A stretch of DNA of 64,000 nucleotides from JBGASG01 sp046328035 (GTDB taxonomy: Bacteria; Cyanobacteriota; Vampirovibrionia; Obscuribacterales; Obscuribacteraceae): positions 122,635-186,634 of the forward strand of contig JAXLXI010000012.1 in NCBI GenBank assembly GCA_046328035.1, given 5' to 3'. A model generated the notes under the pieces. The model was not told where the DNA came from. It worked only from the letters and a program-made list of their open reading frames with translations, and did no database searches. Below, piece by piece: positions 38,392-48,299 of this stretch (positions within the stretch are counted from its first letter, which is position 1; each line of letters starts with the position of its first letter). Made by a program: the position numbers and the translations under genes.

Positions 38392-40977
38392 ATGACGGCT
38401 ATAGTTGGGTGGATTGTTCGGGTTTGTCTGGATCGCCGTTGGCGCTCCAGGGTTGCCGGTTCAATGTCGGCGGTGATTGCCATGTCGACCGCTTGTCCCG
38501 CCATGTTGCCCGCAACCGCCGCACCGGCGGCTCCCGCTCGGCCTGCGGCGGCAAAACCAGCACCCACGGGCGCCAAGCAGGTAAATCTGCCGCGTGCGGG
38601 AGGAAAGCCAGGATCCAAACAGTTTGGACTTACTACAGTTGGCGACAAATGGGCGGTGGTCATCGGCGTCAGCCAGTTCGCCGACGGATCGATTCCTCCA
38701 CTCAAATATGCAGCCAAGGACGCCAAAGATTTCTACGACTATCTGATTGATCCAGCGAAGGGTGGGTTTAAACCAGACCATGTCAAACTGCTGATCAACG
38801 AAGATGCCACCAAACTCAATATCGAGGACAGCGTCGGGGACACATTCTTGCCTCACGCAGCGATGGACAACGATCTGGTCGTGTTCTTCTTGTCCACGCA
38901 CGGTTCGCCTGCCGGTGCCGACGTTCAGGGCATCAACTACGTTATCGCCTACGATACCAACTTGAAGAAACCAAACTCTACGGGCGTCAACCTGAAGCTT
39001 TTGATGTCTTCGGTGAAGGGGCGTGTCCATGGACAGAAGGTAATCGTTTTAGATACATGCTACAGCGGTGCCGGTGCCGAAGCCCATAAGGGTTTGCAAC
39101 GCACAGGCATCAATGCCGCGGCATTGTCCAAAAGCGCGGGCGGCAGTGTTTTGATCACTTCCAGTTCGGCAAATGAACGATCGTGGGAATCGGATCAGCT
39201 GCACAACAGCTATTTTACGCGCTACTTCATTGATACTTTAAGTTCACCCACCAAGCCAAATGTCTCCGACGCCTTCAATCAGATGAAGTCGCGAGTGCAG
39301 AGCAATGTGCTTCACGACAAAGGCGAAATGCAGACACCTCAAATGCAAGGCGGAACTGCCGAGCACCTCAGCCTGTCGATTCCATCAACCGAGAACCGCG
39401 AATCGCCCTATGCCGAGCCGACCATCACCTCCGGCAACAAACGTCCGGCAGACCTGGCGGGATACGGCGATAAGATGCGCACCGCGAACCAGTTGATTCT
39501 CGATCACAAACTCGACCGCGCCATCAAAGAATTGCGCGAAGCGGTCGCCATGAATCCGCTAAACATTGAGGGCTATATAGCACAAGCCGATGTCTACGAC
39601 GCAAGCCATGATTATGGTGCCGCGCTCGCATCAGCCCGTAACGCCGTCAAGAATGGCGGAGAGGAAGCTAAAACTCACGTTCGTTTGGCGCGTGCTTACT
39701 TCCGCCAGAACCAAATGGAGTATGCGCTCGGCGAAGCCAAGACGGCAATCTCTCTGGATCCTGAGAACTCTCAGGCTCATTACTGGAATGGTTACATCAA
39801 CCAGATTGCCAACGGCAAAGTCGACCTCGCCGAGCAGGAATATCGGCAAGCTCTTGAACTAGATTCTCTCAACGATACCGCGTTGGTAACTCTGGCGAGG
39901 CTGTTGAAGGATCAAAATCGGGAATTAGACACCATCGATCAGTACTATCGGAAGGCAATTGCAGCCAATGATGATAACTGGGAAGCCCGCTGGGAACTGG
40001 CCAAATGGATGGCTGCGCAGAAAAAGGATTACAAAGGAGCCGAACAGGAAATTCGCAAAGCGATCGCGATCTATCCACACAATCCGTTGTTGAACAGCGA
40101 GTTGGCCAATATCATCAGCCAGTCGGGTGACAAGAATCGCCTGCCCGAAGCTGATAGCGAATATCAAAAGGCACTGCAGCAGCAAGACTCGACCACTCTC
40201 GGGTACCCACATTTTGTGTACGCCCGGTTTCTGGCTGATTCGCGCGGACAAACTGAGGAAGCGGAAAAAGAATACCGCACCGCCATTAAGCTTGAACCGG
40301 ACCTAGATGAGGCGCGCGTTTTGTTCGGTGACTTGCTTGTCAAAAAACGTGTGTTCGACGAGGCTGACGATCAATATCGAAAAGCCCTTGCCAAAAACCC
40401 CAAGAACGCCGATGCTTATCTTGGGCTGGCGCAAATCCAGGTGCAGCTCTACAAAAACTACAACAGTGCGCTCGTCGAAATCGGCAAAGCCTTGGCTCTA
40501 AAACCGTCATTCTGTAAAGCGCAAGACCTGATGGGAACCGTGCTGGACGTCAATCTTGGTCGGCACGACGAGGCGAAGAAAGCATTCGAAGCAGCAATCA
40601 AATCTGATCCGAAGGCCGCCGAGCCGCACTATCACCTGGGCATGCTCATGCTCGAAGATGTGAAGAAACGAGCACCAGATGCGGTGATGGAACAGTTTCA
40701 GGCGGCAGCGAACCTTTCTCCCAATACGGCGATCTATCACACTCGCCTGGGCTACATGCAAGCCGAGTTCTACAAGAAGTTCAAGGAAGCCGAAACCGAA
40801 TACCGCAAAGCTATTGATCTGGACATCGGTGATTCAGAAGCGCATTACCGACTCGGCATGCTGCTGATTGAGAAGTTCAATCAACGCAAGCCTGGCGAGA
40901 AAGAACTGCGCACGGCCTACGAGCAAAATCCGAAGGATCCTGAGATCAAGGCTGCGTTCGAGCGCTTCGCCCAGTAA
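38392..40977 (+). CDS. Exported caspase-like peptidase with TPR repeats
   Basis: This protein of about 861 residues starts at ATG 38392 after GTAGGAGG. An N-terminal hydrophobic, Ala/Pro-rich region suggests export. A C14 caspase-like domain follows (about 80-340). Its His/Cys dyad is intact: His170 in VVFFLSTHGSPAG and Cys223 in VIVLDTCYSGAG. From about residue 365 to the end runs a long array of TPR units (AIKELREAVAMNPLNIEGYI, AEQEYRQALELDSLNDTALV). Bacterial orthocaspases usually cleave after basic residues. The TPRs probably recruit partners. A degenerate relative lies at 46608-48299. Confidence 0.88.
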   Translation: MTAIVGWIVRVCLDRRWRSRVAGSMSAVIAMSTACPAMLPATAAPAAPARPAAAKPAPTGAKQVNLPRAGGKPGSKQFGLTTVGDKWAVVIGVSQFADGSIPPLKYAAKDAKDFYDYLIDPAKGGFKPDHVKLLINEDATKLNIEDSVGDTFLPHAAMDNDLVVFFLSTHGSPAGADVQGINYVIAYDTNLKKPNSTGVNLKLLMSSVKGRVHGQKVIVLDTCYSGAGAEAHKGLQRTGINAAALSKSAGGSVLITSSSANERSWESDQLHNSYFTRYFIDTLSSPTKPNVSDAFNQMKSRVQSNVLHDKGEMQTPQMQGGTAEHLSLSIPSTENRESPYAEPTITSGNKRPADLAGYGDKMRTANQLILDHKLDRAIKELREAVAMNPLNIEGYIAQADVYDASHDYGAALASARNAVKNGGEEAKTHVRLARAYFRQNQMEYALGEAKTAISLDPENSQAHYWNGYINQIANGKVDLAEQEYRQALELDSLNDTALVTLARLLKDQNRELDTIDQYYRKAIAANDDNWEARWELAKWMAAQKKDYKGAEQEIRKAIAIYPHNPLLNSELANIISQSGDKNRLPEADSEYQKALQQQDSTTLGYPHFVYARFLADSRGQTEEAEKEYRTAIKLEPDLDEARVLFGDLLVKKRVFDEADDQYRKALAKNPKNADAYLGLAQIQVQLYKNYNSALVEIGKALALKPSFCKAQDLMGTVLDVNLGRHDEAKKAFEAAIKSDPKAAEPHYHLGMLMLEDVKKRAPDAVMEQFQAAANLSPNTAIYHTRLGYMQAEFYKKFKEAETEYRKAIDLDIGDSEAHYRLGMLLIEKFNQRKPGEKELRTAYEQNPKDPEIKAAFERFAQ

Positions 40978-41020
40978 GCTGCCGGCTGACTGGTGCTCCG
41001 CAGTTGATGCTGCGTCATCC

Positions 41021-44000
41021 TCAGTCGTCGGAACCGCTATCGGTAAGGAATCCGCCTGGCAGTAATTCTTCATCGGTGAGCGGCTCGAATGCAGCTGTTT
41101 CGCCTGTGACCGCGCTCAGATCTTCGGGTGAGTCGCCATGCGACTCTGGAGTGTCACCATGACCGTTGCTTTCCGGGTCTCCATTCTTTGAGCGCCGAAG
41201 CCCGGTTGCGCCATTGTCATCTTCGGTCTTTGGCTTCGTGGTGAGCGGAATTTTGGTGTCAGATGTGGTGCGCTTGCTCTCCGAAGTAGACTCCGATTCG
41301 GACTCGGACTGCGAATCCGTTTCACTTTCCGTTTCCGTCTCCGACTTCGTATCGAGCTTGCTGCGAGACGGCAGACCACGCGGCTTGGAACCAACTGATT
41401 TGGATTCTTTGGAGTGAGAATCCGTTCGAGGGTCGAGCGGGAGCAATTTGCGTCCACCCGATGCTCCGTCGGCTTTCTTGCTTGGCAAGGACTTGGCTGA
41501 TCCGTCTCTGCCTGCGTCGTCCCTCCTTGCATCAGATTGATTACTTGAAGCGGATGACGAATCTGAAGCTAAGGACGGTCGCGGGCTCGGCTTCGAAAGC
41601 GTATTAGCTGCGGACTTGATGGCCGGCTCGGCGGGGGAATCTTGGGCAGCCTTAGCCGCTTTAGCAGCATTGGCGGCGTCCCGAAGTGCTATCAAGGCAT
41701 CTTTAGCTTTGCTGACGGCATCCTTAAGAGGTGGCGTCGCCTCAGGGACAGCTGCCACCACAGACACCGCATCCGCTTCGGCCGCAGGCTTCGCATCCGC
41801 TTCGGCTGCAGACACAGCATCCGCTTCGGCCGCAGGCTTCGCATCCGCTTCGGCCGCAGGCACCGCATCCGCTTCGGCCGCAGGCACGGCATTTGCTTCA
41901 GCCGCAGGCACGGCATTTGCTTCAGCCGCAGGCACCGCTTCCGCTTCAGCCGCAGGCACCGCTTCCGCCTCAGCCACAGGCACGGCATCCGCCTCGGGTT
42001 CTTGGATTGATTCCGATTCGTCTATGTCGACCGCAGTCACCTCGCCGGTGATCGGTCCAGTGATGGGAGCTAACTCATCATCCGTGTCGATGTGCAGCGC
42101 TTCCATTTCACCCGTGTTAATAGTCGGGTAATCATCTCCCGTCTCCACCGACACTACAGATTGATTGTCACCGTTGGGAGTTTTGGCTCGAGTTGAATAT
42201 GACTCAATTCCGGTTATGGTGTCGCGCGGATCATCGCTGTCGACTTCATCGACACCGGTGAACATCGGTGTGCGGAAAAGCGAGCTGTTGTCCGATTTGG
42301 GGCGTGTCAGTTTGTCTTCCGGATTCTGGCTGCAATACGCCTCCAGAGCTTCGATATCAACGAGCGTATCTATTTTGTCTGTTTCCAGAAGTAGCCGGTC
42401 TTCAGGATTGCGCCTGGAGAGTGCCTCTATGTCGACGAGCGTATCGCCGGGGTCCTGACCGAAGTAGGCATCCATATCGACGAGCGTATCGGAAGGTACG
42501 TTCTTGTCCGCCGCCGGATCTGGTGTTTCAGTGCTGGACTTGCTTTTGCCATTGGCATCGGTCAGCTTCGCGTCTTCAGCCTGTCCCTTTAGAGCTTCGA
42601 TGTCCTGCAATGTGTCGATCTGCTCTTCGGCTTCCAGGGCTGATTTAGCCAGCAGCCCCGGCATCGGTGTGTCGGTGGGCAGTTCCTTTGATGCGTCTTT
42701 GTTGCGCCCGCCGGCCGACGCCTCGAAACTATCGAACAGATCAAACAAGCTCTGCGCCGCCGGTCCGTCCGCGGGCGAGGTGGACTCTCCATAGGCGGGT
42801 GTGTTCGATTCGTCGTCGTCATCATGCAGTCGATCTTGCTTGCTGAAAAGCGAATCTATATCAACAACGTTCCCGTCCCGCAAATTGGGACGTTCGATAC
42901 CGTCGAAAGTGTCGACCCATTCTGGGCTACGCAACGGACGAATTTTTGTCAGCGTATCACCGGGATCTTGTTTGAACAACGCTTCGATGTCTACAGAAGA
43001 ATCGATTTTTTCGATCTTGTCATCGAGCGGCAGCGCCGACGATCCCTGTGAACCGAGGTCGCTGAGGAAGTCGGCCAGCGAGTCGCCGTCGCCCGGAGCG
43101 CCGTTTTTCATCATGGCGCTCTTTTGTCCGTCGGCGTTCGGCACCTCCTTTGGTGGCACCTGGTGAGTGCTCAAGTCGCTGAGGAAATCCGCAAGAGAAT
43201 CACCTTCTCTGGTGGCCGACATGAGCGTGGTATTGCCTATGGTGGCGGGTCCGGCGGAGCCGGAGCCGGCACCTGCACCGGCTCCTGGGCTGCCGGCAGG
43301 CTTCACGACAGGGAAAGGCACAGCCGGAGTATTCAAGTCGTCCTCTGGAGAGAACGCTGTTTGCTCGCCCGTCTCCGCATAGACTTCGTGGTCCGAGGTG
43401 TCGGCTGTAAGAGGTTCAGTCGTTGGCGGTGAGGACGCAACTCCTGGTTTTGCCACCTGTGCCAGCGGTTCAACGGGTGTTTCTGCCGTGCTGGCTGCCG
43501 TGGTGGTGGCACCGGCAGTGCCTGCGACATCCTCAGCATCACTGTCTCCGCAGACGCCGCAGGGCGGCTGTCCGGGCTCAGTGCCGGGCAGCACTTCGGT
43601 GCGTTCCGGTGCTATTACTTCGCCGTCCAGCCCGATACCTGAAATCAGGTGGCGCACTTGCGGGCGCTGCGGTCCGATGTGGAAAGAATCGACCTTTTCC
43701 TCGGCAGCCTTATCGGCTATGGTGACGCGCTGGTGCTGTCGCTCGTGTTCAGCCCACGTCTCGACAAAATAGGTCTCCAGATACTTGCTCGGGTCTTCCA
43801 GGTCGCACATCAAGTGCCACTGAAAAGCACCATCTCGACGGCGTTGGACAGCCAATTGAGACATCGCATCGGCGAATTCTTTGGCCTTTTCGGGCTCAAT
43901 CAAATACTCGATGCTGACCTGAACCGGACCATGCTCAGGGTGCGGTGTGATGGCGAGCACCGGTTCCGGCCAGTGCCCTGAGGCGGTCAGGTCGACGTGC

Positions 44001-45217
44001 TCCAGGTCGCCGAGCTTGTGCCGGCGCGGGGACAGCAGCATGCTGATCATCAAGCCGCACGCTGCCACCAGCAATGCGTTCTCCATATTAAAGAAGTTGG
44101 CGAAGGTCCCCCAGGCAAGACTGGCGACCGCCATGGTGCCGTGCCAGACGAGGATGTAGACGGACAGCGCCCGCGAGCGCACCCAAGCTGGGCAGGCCAG
44201 TTGTGCTCCCATATTGAGGCTGGAGGTGACCGATATCCAGGCGATACCAGCGATGGTGCTGCTGATGATTGCAAATCCGAAACTGGGACTGAAAGCCAGT
44301 CCCAGCATGCCACTGGCGAATAGCAGGGTGCCTACCGCCGCGCAAGCATCGAGGGACATGGTTTTGCGCATCTTGGGCAAAAGTCCGGCTCCTACGATGG
44401 CGCCGGCACCGAAGAGAGTCAGCACCAATCCGTACTGGTGCGCTTCCAGCTTTAAGTGCACGCGGCAGAACAAGGGCAAGAGCGCCCAGAAACATGTAGA
44501 GCAAGAAACGAATACTATAGTGCGCCAGAGCACCGCCAGCAGCACTGGCGAATGGCGCACGAAACGGACGCCGGCGCGAATCGCTCCGACCACCCGCTCG
44601 TTATTGGTGCTCTCGGCTGACGCCGGGCGTTTCCAGGACCAGAACACCCAGAGCACAGCGAGAAACGAAGCGGCGTTGAGCAGGAAGACGGCTCCGGGAC
44701 CCGACATGGCGACGATGAAACCACCGATCGCCGAGCCGACGCCGCGAGCTATGTTCCAACCCATGCCGCCCAGGGCGACCGCGCCTTCCAGGTTTTTCTT
44801 GGTGACCAACTCCGGCAGAACGGCGTTCCAGGCTGGGCTTGTGATTGCCCCGCCGACCCCCAGCATTAAAGTAAGGGTGAGCAAAAGCCATGGGTTCATC
44901 CACCCGCAGAGGCTGCACACTCCAATGGCCGCAGCAGCGACCAGCATCCAGGCTTGACCGACCAGCAAGACCGTTCGCCGGTTGAAAATGTCGGCGAAGG
45001 CGCCCGCCGGTAATGCCAACAAGAAAAACGGCAAGTAGCTTGCCGTCTGCATAAGCGAAATCATGACCGGAGAGTTGGAAAGCGACGTCATCAGCCATGC
45101 GGCTGCCACATCGTGCATCCAACTGCCGATGTTCGAAGCCAGGGCCGCTATCCACAAAGCTCTGAAAAGAGGTTCCGACAGCGGATCCCACATGGATCGG
45201 TTGGGTTTCCGCTCCAT
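41021..45217 (-). CDS. MFS transporter with a giant low-complexity C-terminal tail
   Basis: This protein has 1398 residues. The first 410 or so form a 12-helix MFS_3-type transporter (FRALWIAALASNIGSWMHDVAAAWLM at the start). Residues up to about 540 match the usual C-terminal domain of that family (SIEYLIEPEKAKEFADAMSQL). The remaining 850 or so residues are an acidic, disordered tail. It contains repeated DSLADFLSDL, several DTLVDIEAL-type motifs, a block of about a dozen 8-residue AEADAVPA units and a Ser/Glu-rich stretch (SETETESETDSQSESESEST). Such a tail is not normal for MFS proteins. The substrate is unknown. The transporter part alone resembles enterobactin or macrolide exporters. 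Confidence 0.85.
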   Translation of the reverse strand: MERKPNRSMWDPLSEPLFRALWIAALASNIGSWMHDVAAAWLMTSLSNSPVMISLMQTASYLPFFLLALPAGAFADIFNRRTVLLVGQAWMLVAAAAIGVCSLCGWMNPWLLLTLTLMLGVGGAITSPAWNAVLPELVTKKNLEGAVALGGMGWNIARGVGSAIGGFIVAMSGPGAVFLLNAASFLAVLWVFWSWKRPASAESTNNERVVGAIRAGVRFVRHSPVLLAVLWRTIVFVSCSTCFWALLPLFCRVHLKLEAHQYGLVLTLFGAGAIVGAGLLPKMRKTMSLDACAAVGTLLFASGMLGLAFSPSFGFAIISSTIAGIAWISVTSSLNMGAQLACPAWVRSRALSVYILVWHGTMAVASLAWGTFANFFNMENALLVAACGLMISMLLSPRRHKLGDLEHVDLTASGHWPEPVLAITPHPEHGPVQVSIEYLIEPEKAKEFADAMSQLAVQRRRDGAFQWHLMCDLEDPSKYLETYFVETWAEHERQHQRVTIADKAAEEKVDSFHIGPQRPQVRHLISGIGLDGEVIAPERTEVLPGTEPGQPPCGVCGDSDAEDVAGTAGATTTAASTAETPVEPLAQVAKPGVASSPPTTEPLTADTSDHEVYAETGEQTAFSPEDDLNTPAVPFPVVKPAGSPGAGAGAGSGSAGPATIGNTTLMSATREGDSLADFLSDLSTHQVPPKEVPNADGQKSAMMKNGAPGDGDSLADFLSDLGSQGSSALPLDDKIEKIDSSVDIEALFKQDPGDTLTKIRPLRSPEWVDTFDGIERPNLRDGNVVDIDSLFSKQDRLHDDDDESNTPAYGESTSPADGPAAQSLFDLFDSFEASAGGRNKDASKELPTDTPMPGLLAKSALEAEEQIDTLQDIEALKGQAEDAKLTDANGKSKSSTETPDPAADKNVPSDTLVDMDAYFGQDPGDTLVDIEALSRRNPEDRLLLETDKIDTLVDIEALEAYCSQNPEDKLTRPKSDNSSLFRTPMFTGVDEVDSDDPRDTITGIESYSTRAKTPNGDNQSVVSVETGDDYPTINTGEMEALHIDTDDELAPITGPITGEVTAVDIDESESIQEPEADAVPVAEAEAVPAAEAEAVPAAEANAVPAAEANAVPAAEADAVPAAEADAKPAAEADAVSAAEADAKPAAEADAVSVVAAVPEATPPLKDAVSKAKDALIALRDAANAAKAAKAAQDSPAEPAIKSAANTLSKPSPRPSLASDSSSASSNQSDARRDDAGRDGSAKSLPSKKADGASGGRKLLPLDPRTDSHSKESKSVGSKPRGLPSRSKLDTKSETETESETDSQSESESESTSESKRTTSDTKIPLTTKPKTEDDNGATGLRRSKNGDPESNGHGDTPESHGDSPEDLSAVTGETAAFEPLTDEELLPGGFLTDSGSDD
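41763..41996 (-). repeat. 24-bp tandem repeat coding AEADAVPA
   Basis: About ten 24-bp units rich in GCTTCGGCCGCAGGC-type sequence encode an Ala/Glu/Asp/Val/Pro octapeptide inside the MFS tail. Units vary by single changes (VPA, KPA, VSA; ADA, NA, EA). Confidence 0.85.
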
Positions 45218-45313
45218 CGAGACACCTTACCAAAAGGGTCAATCTGCTTAGTCTTATACCCGCCGCATAAGAGGTATCTGTCTAAATAGAGAAATAGATC
45301 TGATGTTTAAAGA

Positions 45314-46102
45314 TTACAAGACGCTCTTGGGCGATTTAATAATCGCGTCCGCCCGAGCCAGTGAGGCTTTTGCCTCCGTGGGCCGTCCTTGTTTCTCGTA
45401 GATCCGAGCCAGATCCTTCAGCAAGTCCGGGATATAGGGATCTCCAGGGTCGCTAATCGGTTGCAGGAGAGCGATTGCGGCTTTTAACTCAGTTTCGGCA
45501 TGCGCGAAATCTCCAGTTTTTTCGTACACATGACCCAGGCGAGCGTGGGTATTGGACGGCAGGGCGGTCGTTCTCGGGATGCTGCCCTGAATCGCCGCCA
45601 GCTCTTGCTGATAAAGTGTGATCGCCGTCGGATAGTCGCGCTTTTGTTCTGCGATATTGGCTAACTGGCGAAGCGAAGGAATATTGAGCGGATGCAGGGG
45701 ACCGAATTTACGTTCATGCAGCGCCAGTTCCTCGGCGAAATACTTCCAGGCCTGGTCATAGTCACCGTCCAACTCGGCCAGCGCTCCCAGACTGTGCAGT
45801 GGCGCTACCAGATGCATGTCGGTCTCGCCATAACGAGCCAGCCAGACGGCATACTCGCGCTCGTAAAAGGCGCGTGCGTGGGCATAGTCGCCCTGTACTT
45901 CGTATTCAGCGGCTTTGGCTCGCCAGGCGTTCACTTTTACCGGCACCGCCAGTTTTGCCAGTTCTGCTGGCGGCAGCTTGCGCAGTTGACCCGGAGTCAG
46001 CACCACATCCGGTGCTTGATTGACTGTGCCGGCATGAGCAGTACCGCCGATCAAAATCGCGGCTAACAAAATGGTGGCAGAGCGAATTTTATTGTTGAGC
46101 AT
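45314..46102 (-). CDS. Exported TPR protein
   Basis: This protein of about 262 residues starts at ATG 46102, where a signal peptide begins (MLNNKIRSATILLAAILIGGTAHA). An upstream in-frame ATG at 46138 would hide it. The body has four or five TPR or kinesin-light-chain-like repeats (YAHARAFYEREYAVWLARYG, YDQAWKYFAEELALHERKFG, YPTAITLYQQELAAIQG, FAHAETELKAAIALLQP). These scaffold protein contacts, here outside the cytoplasm. It lies 38 bases downstream of the XRE regulator gene, probably in the same transcript. Confidence 0.8.
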   Translation of the reverse strand: MLNNKIRSATILLAAILIGGTAHAGTVNQAPDVVLTPGQLRKLPPAELAKLAVPVKVNAWRAKAAEYEVQGDYAHARAFYEREYAVWLARYGETDMHLVAPLHSLGALAELDGDYDQAWKYFAEELALHERKFGPLHPLNIPSLRQLANIAEQKRDYPTAITLYQQELAAIQGSIPRTTALPSNTHARLGHVYEKTGDFAHAETELKAAIALLQPISDPGDPYIPDLLKDLARIYEKQGRPTEAKASLARADAIIKSPKSVL

Positions 46103-46140
46103 GCATCGAACGACGTTCGATGGCCCGCAAAGTTGCATGG

Positions 46141-46422
46141 TTAGTAGCTGTCGTGTTCGCCATAAAAGTTAGACGTGCGAAATCTCTGCTCGGCGGCAGC
46201 CAGCATCTCGGACGCCTCACATTCCAGAGCGCCGCAAATTCTCACGAAGCACACGATAGTTGGTGGATCGAAGCCCGTCTCGATGGCCGTCATAGCCGGC
46301 TCGCTGATACCGGCTGCGTCTGCTAATTCTGCGACCGACAGACCTCTGGTTCTGCGCAACTCGGAGATCGCATCGCCTAGAAGGCGCTGTAGTCGATCAA
46401 AGCTTCTCTCTTCGGGGGACAT
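46141..46422 (-). CDS. XRE-family HTH transcriptional regulator
   Basis: This 93-residue protein carries a helix-turn-helix of the Cro/CI type: ISELRRTRGLSVAELADAAG then ISEPAMTAIETG (about 18-50), followed by a short C-terminal helix. GGAGGTATTGCC precedes the ATG. There is no sensor or effector domain, as in small regulators and antitoxin-like proteins, but no toxin gene is visible next to it. It probably regulates itself and the adjoining TPR gene. Confidence 0.85.
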   Translation of the reverse strand: MSPEERSFDRLQRLLGDAISELRRTRGLSVAELADAAGISEPAMTAIETGFDPPTIVCFVRICGALECEASEMLAAAEQRFRTSNFYGEHDSY

Positions 46423-46607
46423 GGCAATACCTCCGGGAACGCCGCTCAGGCGCCCGTTTGGGACAATATATTACGCTGCCAATTCACTGCAGCGCACTAA
46501 CTCTGCCTAGAACGATGCTATTTGGCAGCCGCCAGTTCCCAGATTTTCGTGACGGCCCGCAAGCTCAACCGTGAGACTCTACTGTTGTCGCAGCAGACGA
46601 GCTTTGA

Positions 46608-48299
46608 TTAGATTTTCCCGAGTTCGCTTATGACTTTACGTGTATCTTCAGCGCGCGGGTCATTGCTGCCGCAGAGGTCAAGAAACTTGCGATACTCCGC
46701 CACCGCCTCGGTTTCCTGATTGAGCTGTTGCAAAGCCTTGCCTAAATATAGATGAGCATCCGCACTGTTGGGGTTGATGATGGTGGCATGGCGGTATGTT
46801 TCAACAGCCATGTCGGCGTTTTTATTACCGAGATAATAACTGCCCAGGTTGAGATAGGCAGTCAAGTAACTGGGATCCTTTGCGATTGCTTGTCGCACGG
46901 TTTCGATCGCAGTGTCGACCTGCCCTTTTTTGCATTGAGAGACGCTGATGCGTGTCAAGAGATCTGCGTCGTCCGGCGCCGTGACGAGCGCTTCCTGCAG
47001 GTATTGCAGGGCTTTGTCCGGTTCATCTTTCTTGTTCATCAAATCGGCAAGCGCAATTAGAGTGTTGCGATCTCTGTTGTTCAGACTGTAGGACTTTTGA
47101 AGTTCCGCCAGGGATTCATCAGGTTTCTTGAGTTTAGCCAGAGCGCGTGCATAGTTGTAATGGAAGAGCGCATCGTCGGGACGCACCTCCACGGCTTGCT
47201 CGAATTTTTGCGAAGCGCCGGTCCAATCGCCCTTGCCGGCCAGCATGCCGCCATAGTCGTTGAGCGCATCGCCGTAATAGGGATCCTCTTTTATGGCCGC
47301 TTCAAATTCGGTTTGAGCGGTGACAAGGTCATTGCTGCCCTGCGCCTGCAACGCTCTGAAATAATGTGATTCGGCGCCCAACACCTTCTGCAGCGCAGTA
47401 GATTCGGTCCCACTCGGAGCGCCCAACACCATGTCCTGACCGCTCCAGTTCCAGCTCATCACCGGTGTCTGCTTGTTCTGGCGTTTGACATCAGCAGCGG
47501 TGGCAGCCTCGGTAGCAGTCCGCGCAGACTGGAACGCGGTGCGCAACGACACCATGCCATCGTTCTCTCGCAAGCATTTGATCAAGTTCGTCGAAAATTG
47601 AGTTCCCCACGTAACTTGATCCGGTCCGCTGGAAGAGAGAACGATAAAGCCTTCGCCGGTGTTGAGTTTATCGACGTCGACATTCTGTGCAACTTTGAGT
47701 GCTTTACCGACCGTGGGGTCGTCCGGACCACTTCCGGAAGCTTCGATTACAAGAACGATGCGCTTCGACTTGACGTTCGACTTGATCATTTTGATCAAGT
47801 CTTCGACTCTCATGCATGTGCCGCCAATGTTATTGAGCGCTACGTCGTGCGCGCAAAGGTAAACCTTGCCATCTGTAGTTGGAAAACCGCGGGTGGCCAC
47901 GAAAACGACTACGAGATCGTCTTCTTCTGCGACCTTGCCGAGAAAGCCATCTTTGAGCGCCGATTCCAGATTGTGGTAGACGGCTGCCGAGTTGATCAGC
48001 GCCTTCACATGCGACTTTTCGAACCGTCCGCCGTGCGGGTCTATCAAGTAGGACTGAAAATTGCGGGCGGCGGCATCGAAGTTTTGTTCCGTATTCAACC
48101 TGGTGGTGCTGAATTTGGAAGCGCCAATCACCAGCGCCCACTTGTTTTTGATCGGGCGGTTCGTCGAGGACTTGTTTGGGTTCAGATCCTGCTGGGTGGT
48201 ATAGCTGCCCGTGTCGCCCGCGGCGATCGCCGTCGAGCTAAACAAGCCGGTTGCGGACACTGCAACTGCGAGAAGTAATCCGAATTGCCGTTTCTTCAT
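46608..48299 (-). CDS. Exported pseudo-caspase with TPR repeats
   Basis: This 563-residue protein has a clear signal peptide (MKKRQFGLLLAVAVSATGLFSSTAIAA). Residues 45-290 align with the caspase domain at 38392-40977 (NKWALVIGASKF for DKWAVVIGVSQF), but both catalytic positions are lost: His becomes Arg137 (VVVFVATRGFP) and Cys becomes Ser188 (IVLVIEASGSG). Residues 300-560 hold TPR units (GDALNDYGGMLAGKGDWTGA, NSADAHLYLGKALQQLNQ). Its ATG overlaps the stop of the upstream exported hydrolase by four bases, so the two are coupled. It is probably a non-catalytic binding or regulatory partner. Confidence 0.88.
   Translation of the reverse strand: MKKRQFGLLLAVAVSATGLFSSTAIAAGDTGSYTTQQDLNPNKSSTNRPIKNKWALVIGASKFSTTRLNTEQNFDAAARNFQSYLIDPHGGRFEKSHVKALINSAAVYHNLESALKDGFLGKVAEEDDLVVVFVATRGFPTTDGKVYLCAHDVALNNIGGTCMRVEDLIKMIKSNVKSKRIVLVIEASGSGPDDPTVGKALKVAQNVDVDKLNTGEGFIVLSSSGPDQVTWGTQFSTNLIKCLRENDGMVSLRTAFQSARTATEAATAADVKRQNKQTPVMSWNWSGQDMVLGAPSGTESTALQKVLGAESHYFRALQAQGSNDLVTAQTEFEAAIKEDPYYGDALNDYGGMLAGKGDWTGASQKFEQAVEVRPDDALFHYNYARALAKLKKPDESLAELQKSYSLNNRDRNTLIALADLMNKKDEPDKALQYLQEALVTAPDDADLLTRISVSQCKKGQVDTAIETVRQAIAKDPSYLTAYLNLGSYYLGNKNADMAVETYRHATIINPNSADAHLYLGKALQQLNQETEAVAEYRKFLDLCGSNDPRAEDTRKVISELGKI

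Noticed and set aside
46141..46422. XRE regulator as an antitoxin of a toxin-antitoxin pair
   Set aside because: The adjoining gene is an exported TPR protein with no toxin motif, and no small toxin-like gene is on either side.
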